Part shown: in pieces, positions 1-7,045 of the stretch
Layout: each line of letters opens with the position of its first letter
How positions within the stretch are numbered: position 1 is the first letter of the stretch
Source of the DNA: Gemmatimonadota bacterium
GTDB taxonomy: Bacteria; Gemmatimonadota; Gemmatimonadetes; Gemmatimonadales; Gemmatimonadaceae
NCBI GenBank assembly: GCA_028287225.1
Contig: JAQBPZ010000375.1
Coordinates: 1-16,471, forward strand
Reading direction: 5' to 3'
DNA: 16,471 nt
Made by a program: the position numbers and the translations under genes
The notes under the pieces: model-generated
What the model saw: only the letters and a program-made list of their open reading frames with translations
Database searches by the model: none
Told to the model about the DNA's origin: nothing

Positions 1-9
1 CAAGCGGTA

Positions 10-38
10 GACCCGTCGCCGCCGAAGGCGGCCGGGTC
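10..38. other. GC-rich hairpin at left edge
   Basis: GACCCG (10-15) pairs with CGGGTC (33-38) and GCCGCC (18-23) pairs with GGCGGC (27-32), with a 3-nt loop and a 2-nt bulge. A TAG at 8-10 precedes it on the plus strand, so it could be a terminator for a rightward gene that ends at the window edge. Too little sequence is present to tell. There is no T-run. Confidence 0.3.
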
Positions 39-64
39 CGCGCCCGCCAAGGGAGGCGTTCCAC

Positions 65-110
65 GCCGACCGCCCGCCCCCGACACTTCGTGCGGGGCAG
101 GCCGCCCGGC
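65..110 (-). terminator. Imperfect hairpin downstream of the PLP enzyme gene
   Basis: Just past the stop codon of the leftward gene, 65-80 and 95-110 form an imperfect GC-rich stem around the loop region 81-92. It has no T-tract, so it would be an unusual intrinsic terminator. A smaller stem, GGCGT/ACGCC (55-59/63-67), overlaps its outer edge. No gene was found in 1-111. Confidence 0.35.
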
Positions 111-111
111 T

Positions 112-1227
112 TCAAAGCGCTTGCGCCATGTCCTCAATGAGGTCGTCCGGGTGCTCCAGCCCGATGGAGACGCGCAGCAGGTTCTGCGGGGCCACGGTCG
201 TGGGGCCTTCGATGGACGCGCGGTGCTCGATCAGCGACTCGGTGCCGCCCAGGCTGGTGGCGCGGGTGATGAGCTTGAGGCGATGGGTGAAGGCGAGCGC
301 CTGCTCGGCGTCGCGCCCCACCTGCACGCTCAGCATGCCGCCGAAGTCGCTCATCTGGCGCGCGGCGATCTCGTGCCCGTCGTGCGAGGCGAGGCCGGGG
401 TAGTGGACGGCTTCCACGGCCGGCTGGGTGGACAGCCAGGTGGCCACGCGCATGGCGCCTTCGCAGTGGGCGCGCATGCGCAGGGGGAGGGTGCGGATGC
501 CGCGCATCAGCAGCCAGCAGTCGAAGGGCGACGGGACGGCGCCGGCGAGCTTCTGCATGCTGCGGAGCCGCTCGGTGAACTCGTCGTCCACGGCGGCGAC
601 GAGGGCACCGCCCCCGAGGTCGCTGTGCCCGCCGAGGTACTTGGTGGTGGAGTGCATGGCGAGGTCCGCGCCGAGGGCGAGCGGGCGCTGGAGCACCGGC
701 GTGGCCCAGGTGTTGTCCACGACGCAGCGGGCGCCGACGGAATGCGCGAGGCCGGCGAGGGCGCGGATGTCGACCACGCGCACGAGGGGGTTGGAGGGCG
801 ACTCCACCCAGACCACGCGGGTGGTGGGGCGGAGCGCGCGCTCCACGGCGGCGAGGTCGCTCATGTCCACCACGTCGACGGCGAGGCCCCAGGGGCCGAA
901 CATCTCGCGGAGCTGGCGGATCGTGCCGTAGTACGCGTCGTGCGGCGCGAGGACGTGATCACCGGGGGCGAGCGCCTGGAACACCGCCAGCGACGCCGCC
1001 GAGCCGGAGGAGTAGGCAAGCGCCGCGGCGCCACCCTCGAGGGCGGCGAGGGCGGTCTCCAGCGCGGCGCGGTTGGGGTTGGAGATGCGGGCGTACATGT
1101 GCCCCGCCGCATAGCCCCCGGACGGCTCGCGCTCGAAGGTGGACGAGAGATGGATCGGGGCCGTGACGGCGCCCGTCGTGGGGTCGACCGAATGTCCGGC
1201 GTGCACGGCCAGCGTCTCGATGCGCAT
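112..1227 (-). CDS. PLP-dependent trans-sulfuration family enzyme (cystathionine gamma-synthase/lyase-like)
   Basis: A 371-residue protein of the Cys/Met-metabolism PLP family, cytosolic fold-type I, normally a homotetramer. Visible landmarks are the phosphate/substrate motif around Y45-A-R47 (YARISNP), D171-N-T-W-A-T-P contacting the PLP ring, and the Schiff-base lysine K196 in MHSTTKYLGGHSD. The C-terminal LGGTESLIEHRAS segment is the family's SLGG-ES-L region. Length matches the usual 370-400 residues. Members make or break cystathionine or act as methionine gamma-lyase; residues seen here do not settle which, so no symbol is given. The frame stays open upstream to 1302, but the extension is Arg-rich and unlike the family. 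The ATG at 1227 opens with the typical MRIETLAVHAG. No Shine-Dalgarno is visible before it. It is divergent from the M28 peptidase gene. Confidence 0.9.
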   Translation of the reverse strand: MRIETLAVHAGHSVDPTTGAVTAPIHLSSTFEREPSGGYAAGHMYARISNPNRAALETALAALEGGAAALAYSSGSAASLAVFQALAPGDHVLAPHDAYYGTIRQLREMFGPWGLAVDVVDMSDLAAVERALRPTTRVVWVESPSNPLVRVVDIRALAGLAHSVGARCVVDNTWATPVLQRPLALGADLAMHSTTKYLGGHSDLGGGALVAAVDDEFTERLRSMQKLAGAVPSPFDCWLLMRGIRTLPLRMRAHCEGAMRVATWLSTQPAVEAVHYPGLASHDGHEIAARQMSDFGGMLSVQVGRDAEQALAFTHRLKLITRATSLGGTESLIEHRASIEGPTTVAPQNLLRVSIGLEHPDDLIEDMAQAL

Positions 1228-1272
1228 CTGCAACAGGATCGGAGGGGTGAGCCGGCTGCGCCGGCAGCGGGG

Positions 1273-1299
1273 AAGATAGGGAGTGTGGCGAAGGTGCAA
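1273..1299 (-). promoter_or_regulatory. Possible promoter for the PLP enzyme gene
   Basis: On the minus strand TTGCAC (1299-1294) is followed after 15 nt by TATCTT (1278-1273), resembling -35 and -10 hexamers with a short spacer. Transcription would begin near 1266, about 40 nt before the ATG at 1227 and inside the longer open frame, which agrees with the shorter start. The consensus in this phylum is uncertain, so this is only a candidate. Confidence 0.25.
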
Positions 1300-1388
1300 C
1301 ATGGAGGGGTCCCGGTACGTAGGCTCAGGAGCGGCCGCTTTCGGCGGCCCCTCCCCTCACTCCATTCTCCTTCTCAGGATTCAACGTG

Positions 1389-3077
1389 ATGCGTCTCCGC
1401 ACGCTCGCCCCGCTGGGCGCGCTCGCATTCCTTCCCGTCGCCGGACTCGCGCAGGCGCAGGCTCCGGCGCCGCTTCCCCTCAAGCGCGCCGCGCAGCCGA
1501 CGAGTGCGGCGATCAGCGCGGGCGACCTGATGTCGCGGCTCTACGTGTTCGCCGACGACTCGATGATGGGCCGCGAGGCGGGCACGCCGGGCCACATGAA
1601 GGGCACCGCGTACATCGCCGCGGAGGCGCGCAGGATCGGCCTGGTGCCCGCGGGCGACAACGGCACCTACTTCCAAAACGTCCCGTTCATCTCGCGCCGC
1701 TTCGCGTCGTCCACGCTGCTGACCGTGGACGGCGGAGCGCTCGCCGGCTTCACGGACGTCATCGCGACGCCGTTCCGGGGCGCCGGCGCGCGCAGCCTCG
1801 ACGGCGTGCAGGCGATCTACGGCGGGGTCGCCGGCGACACGGTGAACGCGCTCACGGCGGAGCAGGCCACGGGGAAGCTCGTGGTGCTGACGCTGCCGCA
1901 GGGCCGCGCGGTGCGTCCCACGGCGAACGTCGCGGGGGCCGCGGCCGTCGCGCTGGTGGGCGGCGAGGAGTTCACGCCGCAGCTGCTGACGCTGGCGCGC
2001 ACGCCCACCATGACGCTTCGCCCTGCGGCGGATGCGCCGCTGTCGGCGGCGACGCTCTACATCACGAACCGCGCGGCGCAGACCCTGATGGGCGCGCCGC
2101 TCGCGGGGCTTGCCGTGGGCACGGTGGGCAAGACGGTGCACGGCAACCTCGTGTATACCGTGACCGATGCACCGACGCGCAACGTGGTCGCCATCCTTCC
2201 CGGCACCGACGCCCGCCTGAAGGGTGAGTACGTGGCCGTGGGCGCGCACAGCGACCATGTCGGCCTTCGTGCCGCCGGCCCGGTGGACCACGACTCGCTC
2301 CACCTCGCGGGACGCGAGCGCTGGCTCGCGAGCGAGAATCCGTCCGGCGCCCGCCTCTCCCCGGAGCAGCAGGCCGCGCTGCGCACGCGCCTGGCCGCGA
2401 TCCATGTCAACGTCGATTCGCTGCACGCCGCACGTCCGGCGCGCCCCGACTCCATCAACAACGGCGCCGACGACGACGGGTCGGGCACCGTGACGGTGCT
2501 CGAGGTGGCCGAGGCGTTCGCGAAGGGGCGCGCGAAGCCGAAGCGGTCCATCCTGTTCGTCTGGCACACCGGCGAGGAGAAGGGCCTGCTCGGCTCCCGC
2601 TGGTTCGCCGACCACCCGACGGTGCCGCGCGACTCGATCGTGGCGCAGATCAACATCGACATGGTGGGCCGCGGCGCGGCGCGCGACCTGGCCGCCGGCA
2701 GCCCCACGTACCTCCAGCTCGTCGGCTCGCGCCGGCTCAGCACCGAGCTCGGCGACCTCACGGAGACGGTGAACCGGTCGCAGCCCATGCCGTTCACCCT
2801 GGACTATGCGTTCGACGCGAACGGCCATCCGGAGAACATCTACTGCCGCAGCGACCACTACAACTACGCGCGCTACGGCATCCCGGTGGTGTTCATGACG
2901 ACCGGCCTCCACGGCGACTACCACCAGGTCACCGACGAGCCGCAGTACATCGACTACCCGCACATGGCGCGCATCGGCCGGTTCGTGTTCGACCTGACCG
3001 ACCGCGTGGCGGGGCTGGATCACCGCCCGGTGGTGGACAAGGAGAAGCCGGACCCGAATGGCAGCTGCCGGCAGTAG
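1389..3077 (+). CDS. Secreted M28-family zinc metallopeptidase
   Basis: A 562-residue exported di-zinc peptidase/aminopeptidase (residues numbered from the in-frame GTG at 1386, one codon upstream). A signal peptide covers about residues 1-24 (Arg-containing start, hydrophobic run, AQA cleavage-type end). A PA-like insert spans roughly 90-265. The M28 metal site is complete: H288-S-D290, bridging D363 in GADDDGSG, catalytic E397 with metal-binding E398 in HTGEEKG, D425 in INIDMVGR, and H513 in GDYHQVTDE. The 72 residues between D290 and D363 are far longer than in classical M28 enzymes and include a charged, HD-rich loop. AGGA at 1376-1379 precedes either GTG 1386 or ATG 1389; ATG is preferred. 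It likely degrades peptides in the periplasm or outside the cell. Substrate specificity cannot be read from sequence. A heptamer-repeat element follows the stop closely. Confidence 0.93.
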   Translation: MRLRTLAPLGALAFLPVAGLAQAQAPAPLPLKRAAQPTSAAISAGDLMSRLYVFADDSMMGREAGTPGHMKGTAYIAAEARRIGLVPAGDNGTYFQNVPFISRRFASSTLLTVDGGALAGFTDVIATPFRGAGARSLDGVQAIYGGVAGDTVNALTAEQATGKLVVLTLPQGRAVRPTANVAGAAAVALVGGEEFTPQLLTLARTPTMTLRPAADAPLSAATLYITNRAAQTLMGAPLAGLAVGTVGKTVHGNLVYTVTDAPTRNVVAILPGTDARLKGEYVAVGAHSDHVGLRAAGPVDHDSLHLAGRERWLASENPSGARLSPEQQAALRTRLAAIHVNVDSLHAARPARPDSINNGADDDGSGTVTVLEVAEAFAKGRAKPKRSILFVWHTGEEKGLLGSRWFADHPTVPRDSIVAQINIDMVGRGAARDLAAGSPTYLQLVGSRRLSTELGDLTETVNRSQPMPFTLDYAFDANGHPENIYCRSDHYNYARYGIPVVFMTTGLHGDYHQVTDEPQYIDYPHMARIGRFVFDLTDRVAGLDHRPVVDKEKPDPNGSCRQ

Positions 3078-3083
3078 ATGAAG

Positions 3084-3250
3084 AGCGTGAGCGGTTGGCG
3101 GTGAGCGGTAGAAGCGCGAAGGGCGTTTGCGGTTTGCGGTGAGCGGTGAGCGGTGAGCGGGAGAAGCCTCCCGAGGCCTGACCGCTCACCGCCAACCGCT
3201 CACTGCAAACGCCCTTGCCGTTCAACCGCTCACCGCTCACCGCTCACGCT
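3084..3250. repeat. Palindromic heptamer-array element, copy 1
   Basis: This fills most of the 235-bp gap between two rightward genes. Arms are degenerate tandem GCGGTGA heptamers, inverted about the centre: 3084-3109 matches the reverse complement of 3225-3250 at 24 of 26 positions, and 3119-3130 pairs exactly with 3205-3216. The apex, GCCT-CCCG-AGGC (3166-3177), is itself a small hairpin. A 38-nt core (3155-3192) recurs in inverted orientation at 4841-4878 with 4 mismatches, and 3205-3233 recurs at 4896-4924 with one mismatch. Each heptamer carries TGA, so translation entering from either side meets stops in all frames. It may also act as a transcription terminator or mRNA-stabilising hairpin (inference). 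Confidence 0.9.
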
Positions 3251-3312
3251 GTTCCGCCCCTTCATGGCACCCAACCTGCCCATCTCCTCCGCCAGACTGA
3301 ACGGAGCGAGCG

Positions 3313-4833
3313 ATGAAGGTACTGGTGACGGGTGGAACGGGCGTGGTGGGCCGGGGGACGGTGACCGAGCTGTTGTCGCGAGGGCACCAGGTGGTGCTGC
3401 TCGCGCGCCACGCGACCGACGATGCGCGGCAGTGGCCCTCGGGGGTCACGCCCCGCAACGGCGACGTGTCGGACGCGGCCTCGATCCGCGGCGCGGCCGA
3501 CGGCTGCGAAGTCGTCCTCCACATGGTCGGCATCGTGGAGGAATCGGGTGAGGCCACCTTCCAGCGGGTCAACGTGGAGGGCACGGCCAACATCCTCGCC
3601 GAGACCGAGCGCGCGGGCGTGCGGCGGTTCATCTACGTCTCCTCGCTCGGCGCGCCGCAGGGCGCGTCGGACTACCACCGCTCCAAGGCGGAGGGCGAGC
3701 GGCTGACGCGCGGCTTCAGCGGCAAGTGGACCATCTGCCGCCCCGGCAACGTGTACGGGCCCGGCGACGAGCAGATCTCGCTGATGCTGCGCCTCGTGCG
3801 GAGCCCGAGCCCGGTGGTGCCGAAGATCGGCGACGGGGACCAGCCGATCCAGCCCATCTGGTGGGAGGATTGCGCACGGGCCATCGCGAACATCGTGGAG
3901 CGCCCCGACCTCGCGGGGCGCGAGCTCGACATCGCCGGCCCGGAAGTCACCAGCCAGAACGACCTCATCGAGCGGTTCGGGCGCATCACGGGCCGCACGG
4001 TGCAGACGTTGTCCGTGCCGGACTTCGTCGCGACGCTCGGATCCAGGCTGGTGTCGCTCGTCGGCTGGGACATGCACTTCAACGAGCAGCAGGTCACGAT
4101 GCTGCGCGAGGGCAACGTCATCCCGAAGGGCGGCGACAATGCGCTCACCACGGTGCTCAAGGTGCAGCCGACGCCGCTCGACGTCGGCCTTCGCAAGCTC
4201 GCCGACGCGCAGCCCGAGCAGCTTCCCTCGGAGGGGATCGGGTCGCTGAACCGGAAGCGCTACTGGGCGGACATCGTGGGCAGCCAGTACAGCCCGGAGA
4301 CCCTCTTCGCGCTCTTCCGCACGAGCTTCAACGACATCACGCCGGTGTTCGTGGACGCCGCCGCCGAGCCGCGCACGACTTCAGTGATCGAGGAAGGCGA
4401 GACGCTGACCCTCGCGCTCCCGCTGCGGGGCCACGTGCAGGTGCGCGTCGCGGAGCTCGATGCGCGGCGCACCACCCTGCTGACGCTGGAGGGTCATCCG
4501 CTCGCCGGCGCGGTGCGCTTCCTGTGCGAGGACCGCGGGGCGGCGGTGCGGTTCCAGGTGGAGGTCTACGACCGCGCCGCCAACATGATCGACCTGATCG
4601 CCATGCGCACGCTCGGCGACCGGCTCCAGAGTCACACCTGGACGCAGGTGGTGGAGAACATGATCACGCGCAGCAGAGGCAGCGCCCCCGATGGCGTGCA
4701 GCACGACTCCGCCTCGCTCGACGAGGACGAGGCGCGGCGGATCGAGGAGTGGCTGAAGGAGATCATGCTGCGGCGCAAGCGCGCGGAGAACGCGGAGAAG
4801 ATCGCCGGACGGCCTGAAGAGCGTTTGCGGTGA
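3313..4833 (+). CDS. NAD(P)-dependent epimerase-like protein (NDUFA9-like atypical SDR) with extra C-terminal domain
   Basis: A 506-residue protein. Residues 1-~270 form a Rossmann-fold sugar-epimerase-like domain: GGTGVVG dinucleotide motif at 7-13, a YVSSLGA strand near 108-114, a retained YxxxK pair (Y121, K125), and RPGNVYGPGD near 143-152. The architecture resembles atypical SDRs related to complex I subunit NDUFA9, which often bind NAD(P)H without epimerase chemistry. About 300-480 form a second soluble domain (beta-rich then helical, with HPLAGAVRF and HTWTQVVENM segments) that may belong to a DUF1990/SRPBCC-type hydrophobic-ligand fold. That match is only suggestive. A Lys/Arg/Glu-rich helical tail ends the protein. 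GGAG at 3303-3306 supports ATG 3313. The last codons and TGA stop (4831-4833) lie inside a heptamer repeat. The substrate is unknown. Confidence 0.85.
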   Translation: MKVLVTGGTGVVGRGTVTELLSRGHQVVLLARHATDDARQWPSGVTPRNGDVSDAASIRGAADGCEVVLHMVGIVEESGEATFQRVNVEGTANILAETERAGVRRFIYVSSLGAPQGASDYHRSKAEGERLTRGFSGKWTICRPGNVYGPGDEQISLMLRLVRSPSPVVPKIGDGDQPIQPIWWEDCARAIANIVERPDLAGRELDIAGPEVTSQNDLIERFGRITGRTVQTLSVPDFVATLGSRLVSLVGWDMHFNEQQVTMLREGNVIPKGGDNALTTVLKVQPTPLDVGLRKLADAQPEQLPSEGIGSLNRKRYWADIVGSQYSPETLFALFRTSFNDITPVFVDAAAEPRTTSVIEEGETLTLALPLRGHVQVRVAELDARRTTLLTLEGHPLAGAVRFLCEDRGAAVRFQVEVYDRAANMIDLIAMRTLGDRLQSHTWTQVVENMITRSRGSAPDGVQHDSASLDEDEARRIEEWLKEIMLRRKRAENAEKIAGRPEERLR

Positions 4834-4930
4834 GCGGTTGGCGGTGAGCGGTCAGACCTCGGGACGCTCCTACCGCTCACCGCTCACCGCTCACCGCAAA
4901 CGCCCTTGCCGTTCGACCGCTCACGCCCTT
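4817..4930. repeat. Palindromic heptamer-array element, copy 2
   Basis: This lies between two converging genes and overlaps both 3' ends. An exact 18-bp inverted repeat, GCGTTTGCGGTGAGCGGT (4821-4838) against 4886-4903, encloses a core (4841-4878) that matches the reverse complement of copy 1's core at 34 of 38 positions. Three consecutive heptamers of the opposite strand run 4872-4895. The right flank 4896-4924 matches 3205-3233 of copy 1 with one mismatch. The element supplies the TGA stop of the rightward gene (4831-4833) and the TGA of the leftward gene (4923-4921). It probably serves as a bidirectional end-of-gene structure (inference). Confidence 0.9.
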
Positions 4931-5397
4931 CCGGCTTTCTCCGCTTCAGCCCACATCACGTCCAGGGGACGCGACTGGCAGTGGGCGCCGCAGCCGAGGC
5001 GGTAGCGGTTGCGGGCGAACCAGCGGTAGAAGCGATCGGCCAGGGTCCGCACGAACGGAATGCGGAACACCCAGGAGATCAGCCGCCCGCGCGGCAGCAC
5101 GTTCAGGAGCTGCTCGATGGCCTCGGCCCCCTGCCAGGTGGTGCCGTCGGCGGCCACCATCTGCAGCGCGTCGGCATAAGCCCGCGCGGGGATCCACGGG
5201 AAGCGGGCCATCACGCCGCGCTGCTGCGAGGTCACGACCTCGAGCTGGTGCGTGCGGTCCCACGCGCGGAGCAACTTCGACAGGCGCGTGCACACCTTGC
5301 AGTCGCCGTCGAACACGACGGTGTAGGCGCGGCCGAGCCCCGTGGAGGGGGTCTCCGCCTCGCCGGCGATCGTGAAGCGGACCACGGGCACCGTCAT
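4921..5397 (-). CDS. DCC-family (DUF393) thiol-disulfide oxidoreductase-like protein
   Basis: A 158-residue protein with the defining D-x-C-x-x-C signature at D32-C33-K-V-C36 within VVFDGDCKVC, followed by a helix-rich body and a WFARNRYRLGCGAHC segment near the C-terminus. Length and layout fit the DCC/DUF393 family, thought from its thioredoxin-like CxxC to handle disulfides or membrane-associated redox; a specific substrate is not established. The extra C-terminal CGAHC pair could form a second redox or metal site. Its ATG (5397-5395) overlaps the TGA of the upstream OsmC-type gene (5396-5394) in an ATGA arrangement, implying translational coupling. An open frame extends upstream to 5694 but that part is the shadow of the OsmC-type gene. 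The stop lies in a heptamer-repeat remnant. Confidence 0.88.
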   Translation of the reverse strand: MTVPVVRFTIAGEAETPSTGLGRAYTVVFDGDCKVCTRLSKLLRAWDRTHQLEVVTSQQRGVMARFPWIPARAYADALQMVAADGTTWQGAEAIEQLLNVLPRGRLISWVFRIPFVRTLADRFYRWFARNRYRLGCGAHCQSRPLDVMWAEAEKAGRA

Positions 5398-5846
5398 GCC
5401 GCACCGCCGGGAGCGGGGACGTCGTCGTGGGCGTGGGCGTGGGCGTGGTCGTGGTCGTGCTCGTGCGCCGGCATCTCCGCGGCGGCGAGGATCTCGATGG
5501 TGGGCGAGTGGCTCAGCGTCGCGTGCACGGTGCACAGCTCGGCGACGCGCTTCGCCGCGGCGAGCCGGTTGGCCGGCAGCGAGGGCCAGTCGAAGATCAC
5601 GGCGATGTCGGAGACGCGGTGCGGATCGTCGGCGAACTGCCAGTGGACCTCGATGGTGAGATCGTCCAGCCCCACCTTCGCATGCGTCGCCCACGAGCTG
5701 AGCACCGAGTAGGTGCAGGTCGCCAGCCCGCTCGCCAGCATGTGGAAGGGCGAGTACTGCATGGCCTCCGACTCCGCCTCGATCGTGAGGGGCCCCGGCA
5801 CGGGGTCGAGCCGCAGGACGTCGTCGGCGAGGAGGGTGATCTTCAT
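5394..5846 (-). CDS. OsmC/Ohr-superfamily protein with His-rich C-terminal tail
   Basis: A 150-residue protein. Residues 1-~122 are an OsmC-like fold with the two conserved redox cysteines, C44 (GLATCTYSVLSSW) and C105 (ELCTVHATL), which in characterised members reduce organic hydroperoxides. The last ~25 residues are unusual: HEHDHDHAHAHAH at 128-140 has seven histidines at alternating positions with acidic or Ala residues between, suggesting binding of Ni, Zn, Cu or Co (inference). It is encoded by a degenerate hexamer run (about 5423-5465). The start ATG 5846 is preceded by AGAGGAAG (Shine-Dalgarno-like, minus strand). It overlaps the DCC-family gene by 4 nt, so the two thiol proteins are likely made together, perhaps in detoxification of peroxides or metals. 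Confidence 0.9.
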   Translation of the reverse strand: MKITLLADDVLRLDPVPGPLTIEAESEAMQYSPFHMLASGLATCTYSVLSSWATHAKVGLDDLTIEVHWQFADDPHRVSDIAVIFDWPSLPANRLAAAKRVAELCTVHATLSHSPTIEILAAAEMPAHEHDHDHAHAHAHDDVPAPGGAA

Positions 5847-5885
5847 GGCTTCCTCTCAGGGCAAGGTTCCTGCCCGAAAATGCCG

Positions 5886-5911
5886 GTCAGCTCGCCGACC
5901 GGCGAGCTGAC
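5886..5911 (-). terminator. Hairpin terminator after agmatine deiminase
   Basis: On the minus strand an 11-bp perfect stem, GTCAGCTCGCC with GGCGAGCTGAC, and a 4-nt loop (GGTC) lies 7 nt past the agmatine deiminase stop. It is followed by CGGCATTTTC, a short T-tract. This fits an intrinsic terminator separating the polyamine genes from the OsmC/DCC pair. An alternative pairing through CCGGTC/GACCGG overlaps it. Confidence 0.65.
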
Positions 5912-5918
5912 TGCTTCC

Positions 5919-6983
5919 TCACCAATCCTTCCTGCCGCGCTGCCGTTCGGCGGGCTGCTGCTGAGTCAGGCAGTGCAGGGTGCCGAAGCCCCAGACGAGG
6001 TCCACCGCGTGGACGCCGACCACGTGGCGGTCCGGAAAGAGGTCGGCCAGCACGTTCAGCGCCTCGCGGTCGTTGCGGTCGTTGAAGGTGGGGACGAGGA
6101 CCACGCCGTTGGCGATGTAGAAATTTGCATAGCTCGCCGGCAGCCGCTCGCCGTGCATCGTGACCGGGCGCGGATAGGGCAGCTTCACCACCTTGAGCGC
6201 GCCGCGCTCCGCGCCCGCCAGCTCGAGGCGGCGCATGTTGTCCACCGACCGGCGATGATTCTCGTCGTCCGCGGGATCTGCCTCGTACGCCAGCACGATG
6301 ATGCCGGGCGCCACGAACCGGGCGATGTCGTCCACGTGCCCATGCGTGTCGTCGCCCACCGCGCCCTCGCCGAGCCAGATGGTCTCGCGAATGCCGAGCG
6401 TGTCGCGGAAGGCCTGCTCGTAGCCCTCGCGCGTGAGGCCCGGGTTGCGCACCTGCACGTCGGAGAGCAGCCATTCCTCGGTCACCAGCATGGTGCCCGC
6501 GCCGTCGGTCTCGATGCCGCCGCCCTCGAGGACCAGGCGCGCGCCGGTGTCGGGGCGTACCGGCTCCACCCGCGGCAGCCCGGTGATGCGCGCGATGGCG
6601 CGCCCGATCTCCGCGTCGCGCGCGAAGTTGGGATACTTCGCCCACGCGTTGAAGCCCCAGTTCATGAGCTGCACCGCGCCCGTCTCGTCGCGCACGAAGG
6701 TCGGTGCGGAGTCGCGCAGCCACACGCGGTCGTTGGGGACGACGTGCAGGCGCACGTTGGCGGTCACGCCGTGCGCCGAGAGGTGCTCCTCGGCGCTGGC
6801 GCGCACGGTGTCGTCATGGCAGAGGATCTCGACGCGCTCGTACAGCGCGAGCACGCGCGCGATCTCCGCGTACACCCACGGGATCGGGCCGAGCTTGCCG
6901 GGCCAGTCGGGCTCGTGATGCGGCCACGCGATCCACGTGGCCTCGTGACGGGACCACTCGGCGGGGAAGGTATACGAGGGCAT
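5919..6983 (-). CDS. aguA: Agmatine deiminase (agmatine iminohydrolase)
   Basis: A 354-residue cytosolic enzyme of the peptidyl-arginine-deiminase (guanidino-group-modifying) superfamily, hydrolysing agmatine to N-carbamoylputrescine plus ammonia. Family landmarks are AEWSRHEATWIAWPH at the N-terminus, W88-L-R90-D91-SAP, E153-GGGIETDG, H214-G-H216-x-D218-D219, and the nucleophile C338 in GFGTLHCLTQQQPAE. The usual GGGxxHC has Phe in place of the second Gly here. Length is normal (about 340-370). The next step, N-carbamoylputrescine amidase, is the gene immediately upstream, a pairing that makes the assignment strong. A 195-bp palindromic structure lies between the two. No good ribosome-binding site precedes ATG 6983. 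A terminator-like hairpin follows. An arginine decarboxylase that would supply agmatine is not in the window. Confidence 0.95.
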   Translation of the reverse strand: MPSYTFPAEWSRHEATWIAWPHHEPDWPGKLGPIPWVYAEIARVLALYERVEILCHDDTVRASAEEHLSAHGVTANVRLHVVPNDRVWLRDSAPTFVRDETGAVQLMNWGFNAWAKYPNFARDAEIGRAIARITGLPRVEPVRPDTGARLVLEGGGIETDGAGTMLVTEEWLLSDVQVRNPGLTREGYEQAFRDTLGIRETIWLGEGAVGDDTHGHVDDIARFVAPGIIVLAYEADPADDENHRRSVDNMRRLELAGAERGALKVVKLPYPRPVTMHGERLPASYANFYIANGVVLVPTFNDRNDREALNVLADLFPDRHVVGVHAVDLVWGFGTLHCLTQQQPAERQRGRKDW

Positions 6984-7045
6984 TCAGGATCTTCGCTGGT
7001 GGCGGTTCGGGGTCGTGCGTCGAGATGTGGTCGCGCGATCGGCTC

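Noticed and set aside
1228..1302. Longer start (ATG 1302) for the PLP-dependent enzyme
   Set aside because: Adds 25 residues rich in Arg and Pro, not seen in the family, and would overlap a plausible promoter.
1374..3023. A 549-codon minus-strand frame opposite the M28 peptidase
   Set aside because: Shadow frame, Arg/His/Val-rich with no domain, whereas the plus strand shows a signal peptide and complete M28 metal site.
3084..3250. Possible CRISPR array because of short regularly repeated units
   Set aside because: Units are 7 nt, directly abutting and inverted about the centre, with no spacers and no cas genes nearby.
5423..5465. GTGGGC-type hexamer run as an independent tandem repeat
   Set aside because: It lies wholly within the OsmC-type gene and encodes the alternating-His tail, so it is described as part of that protein.
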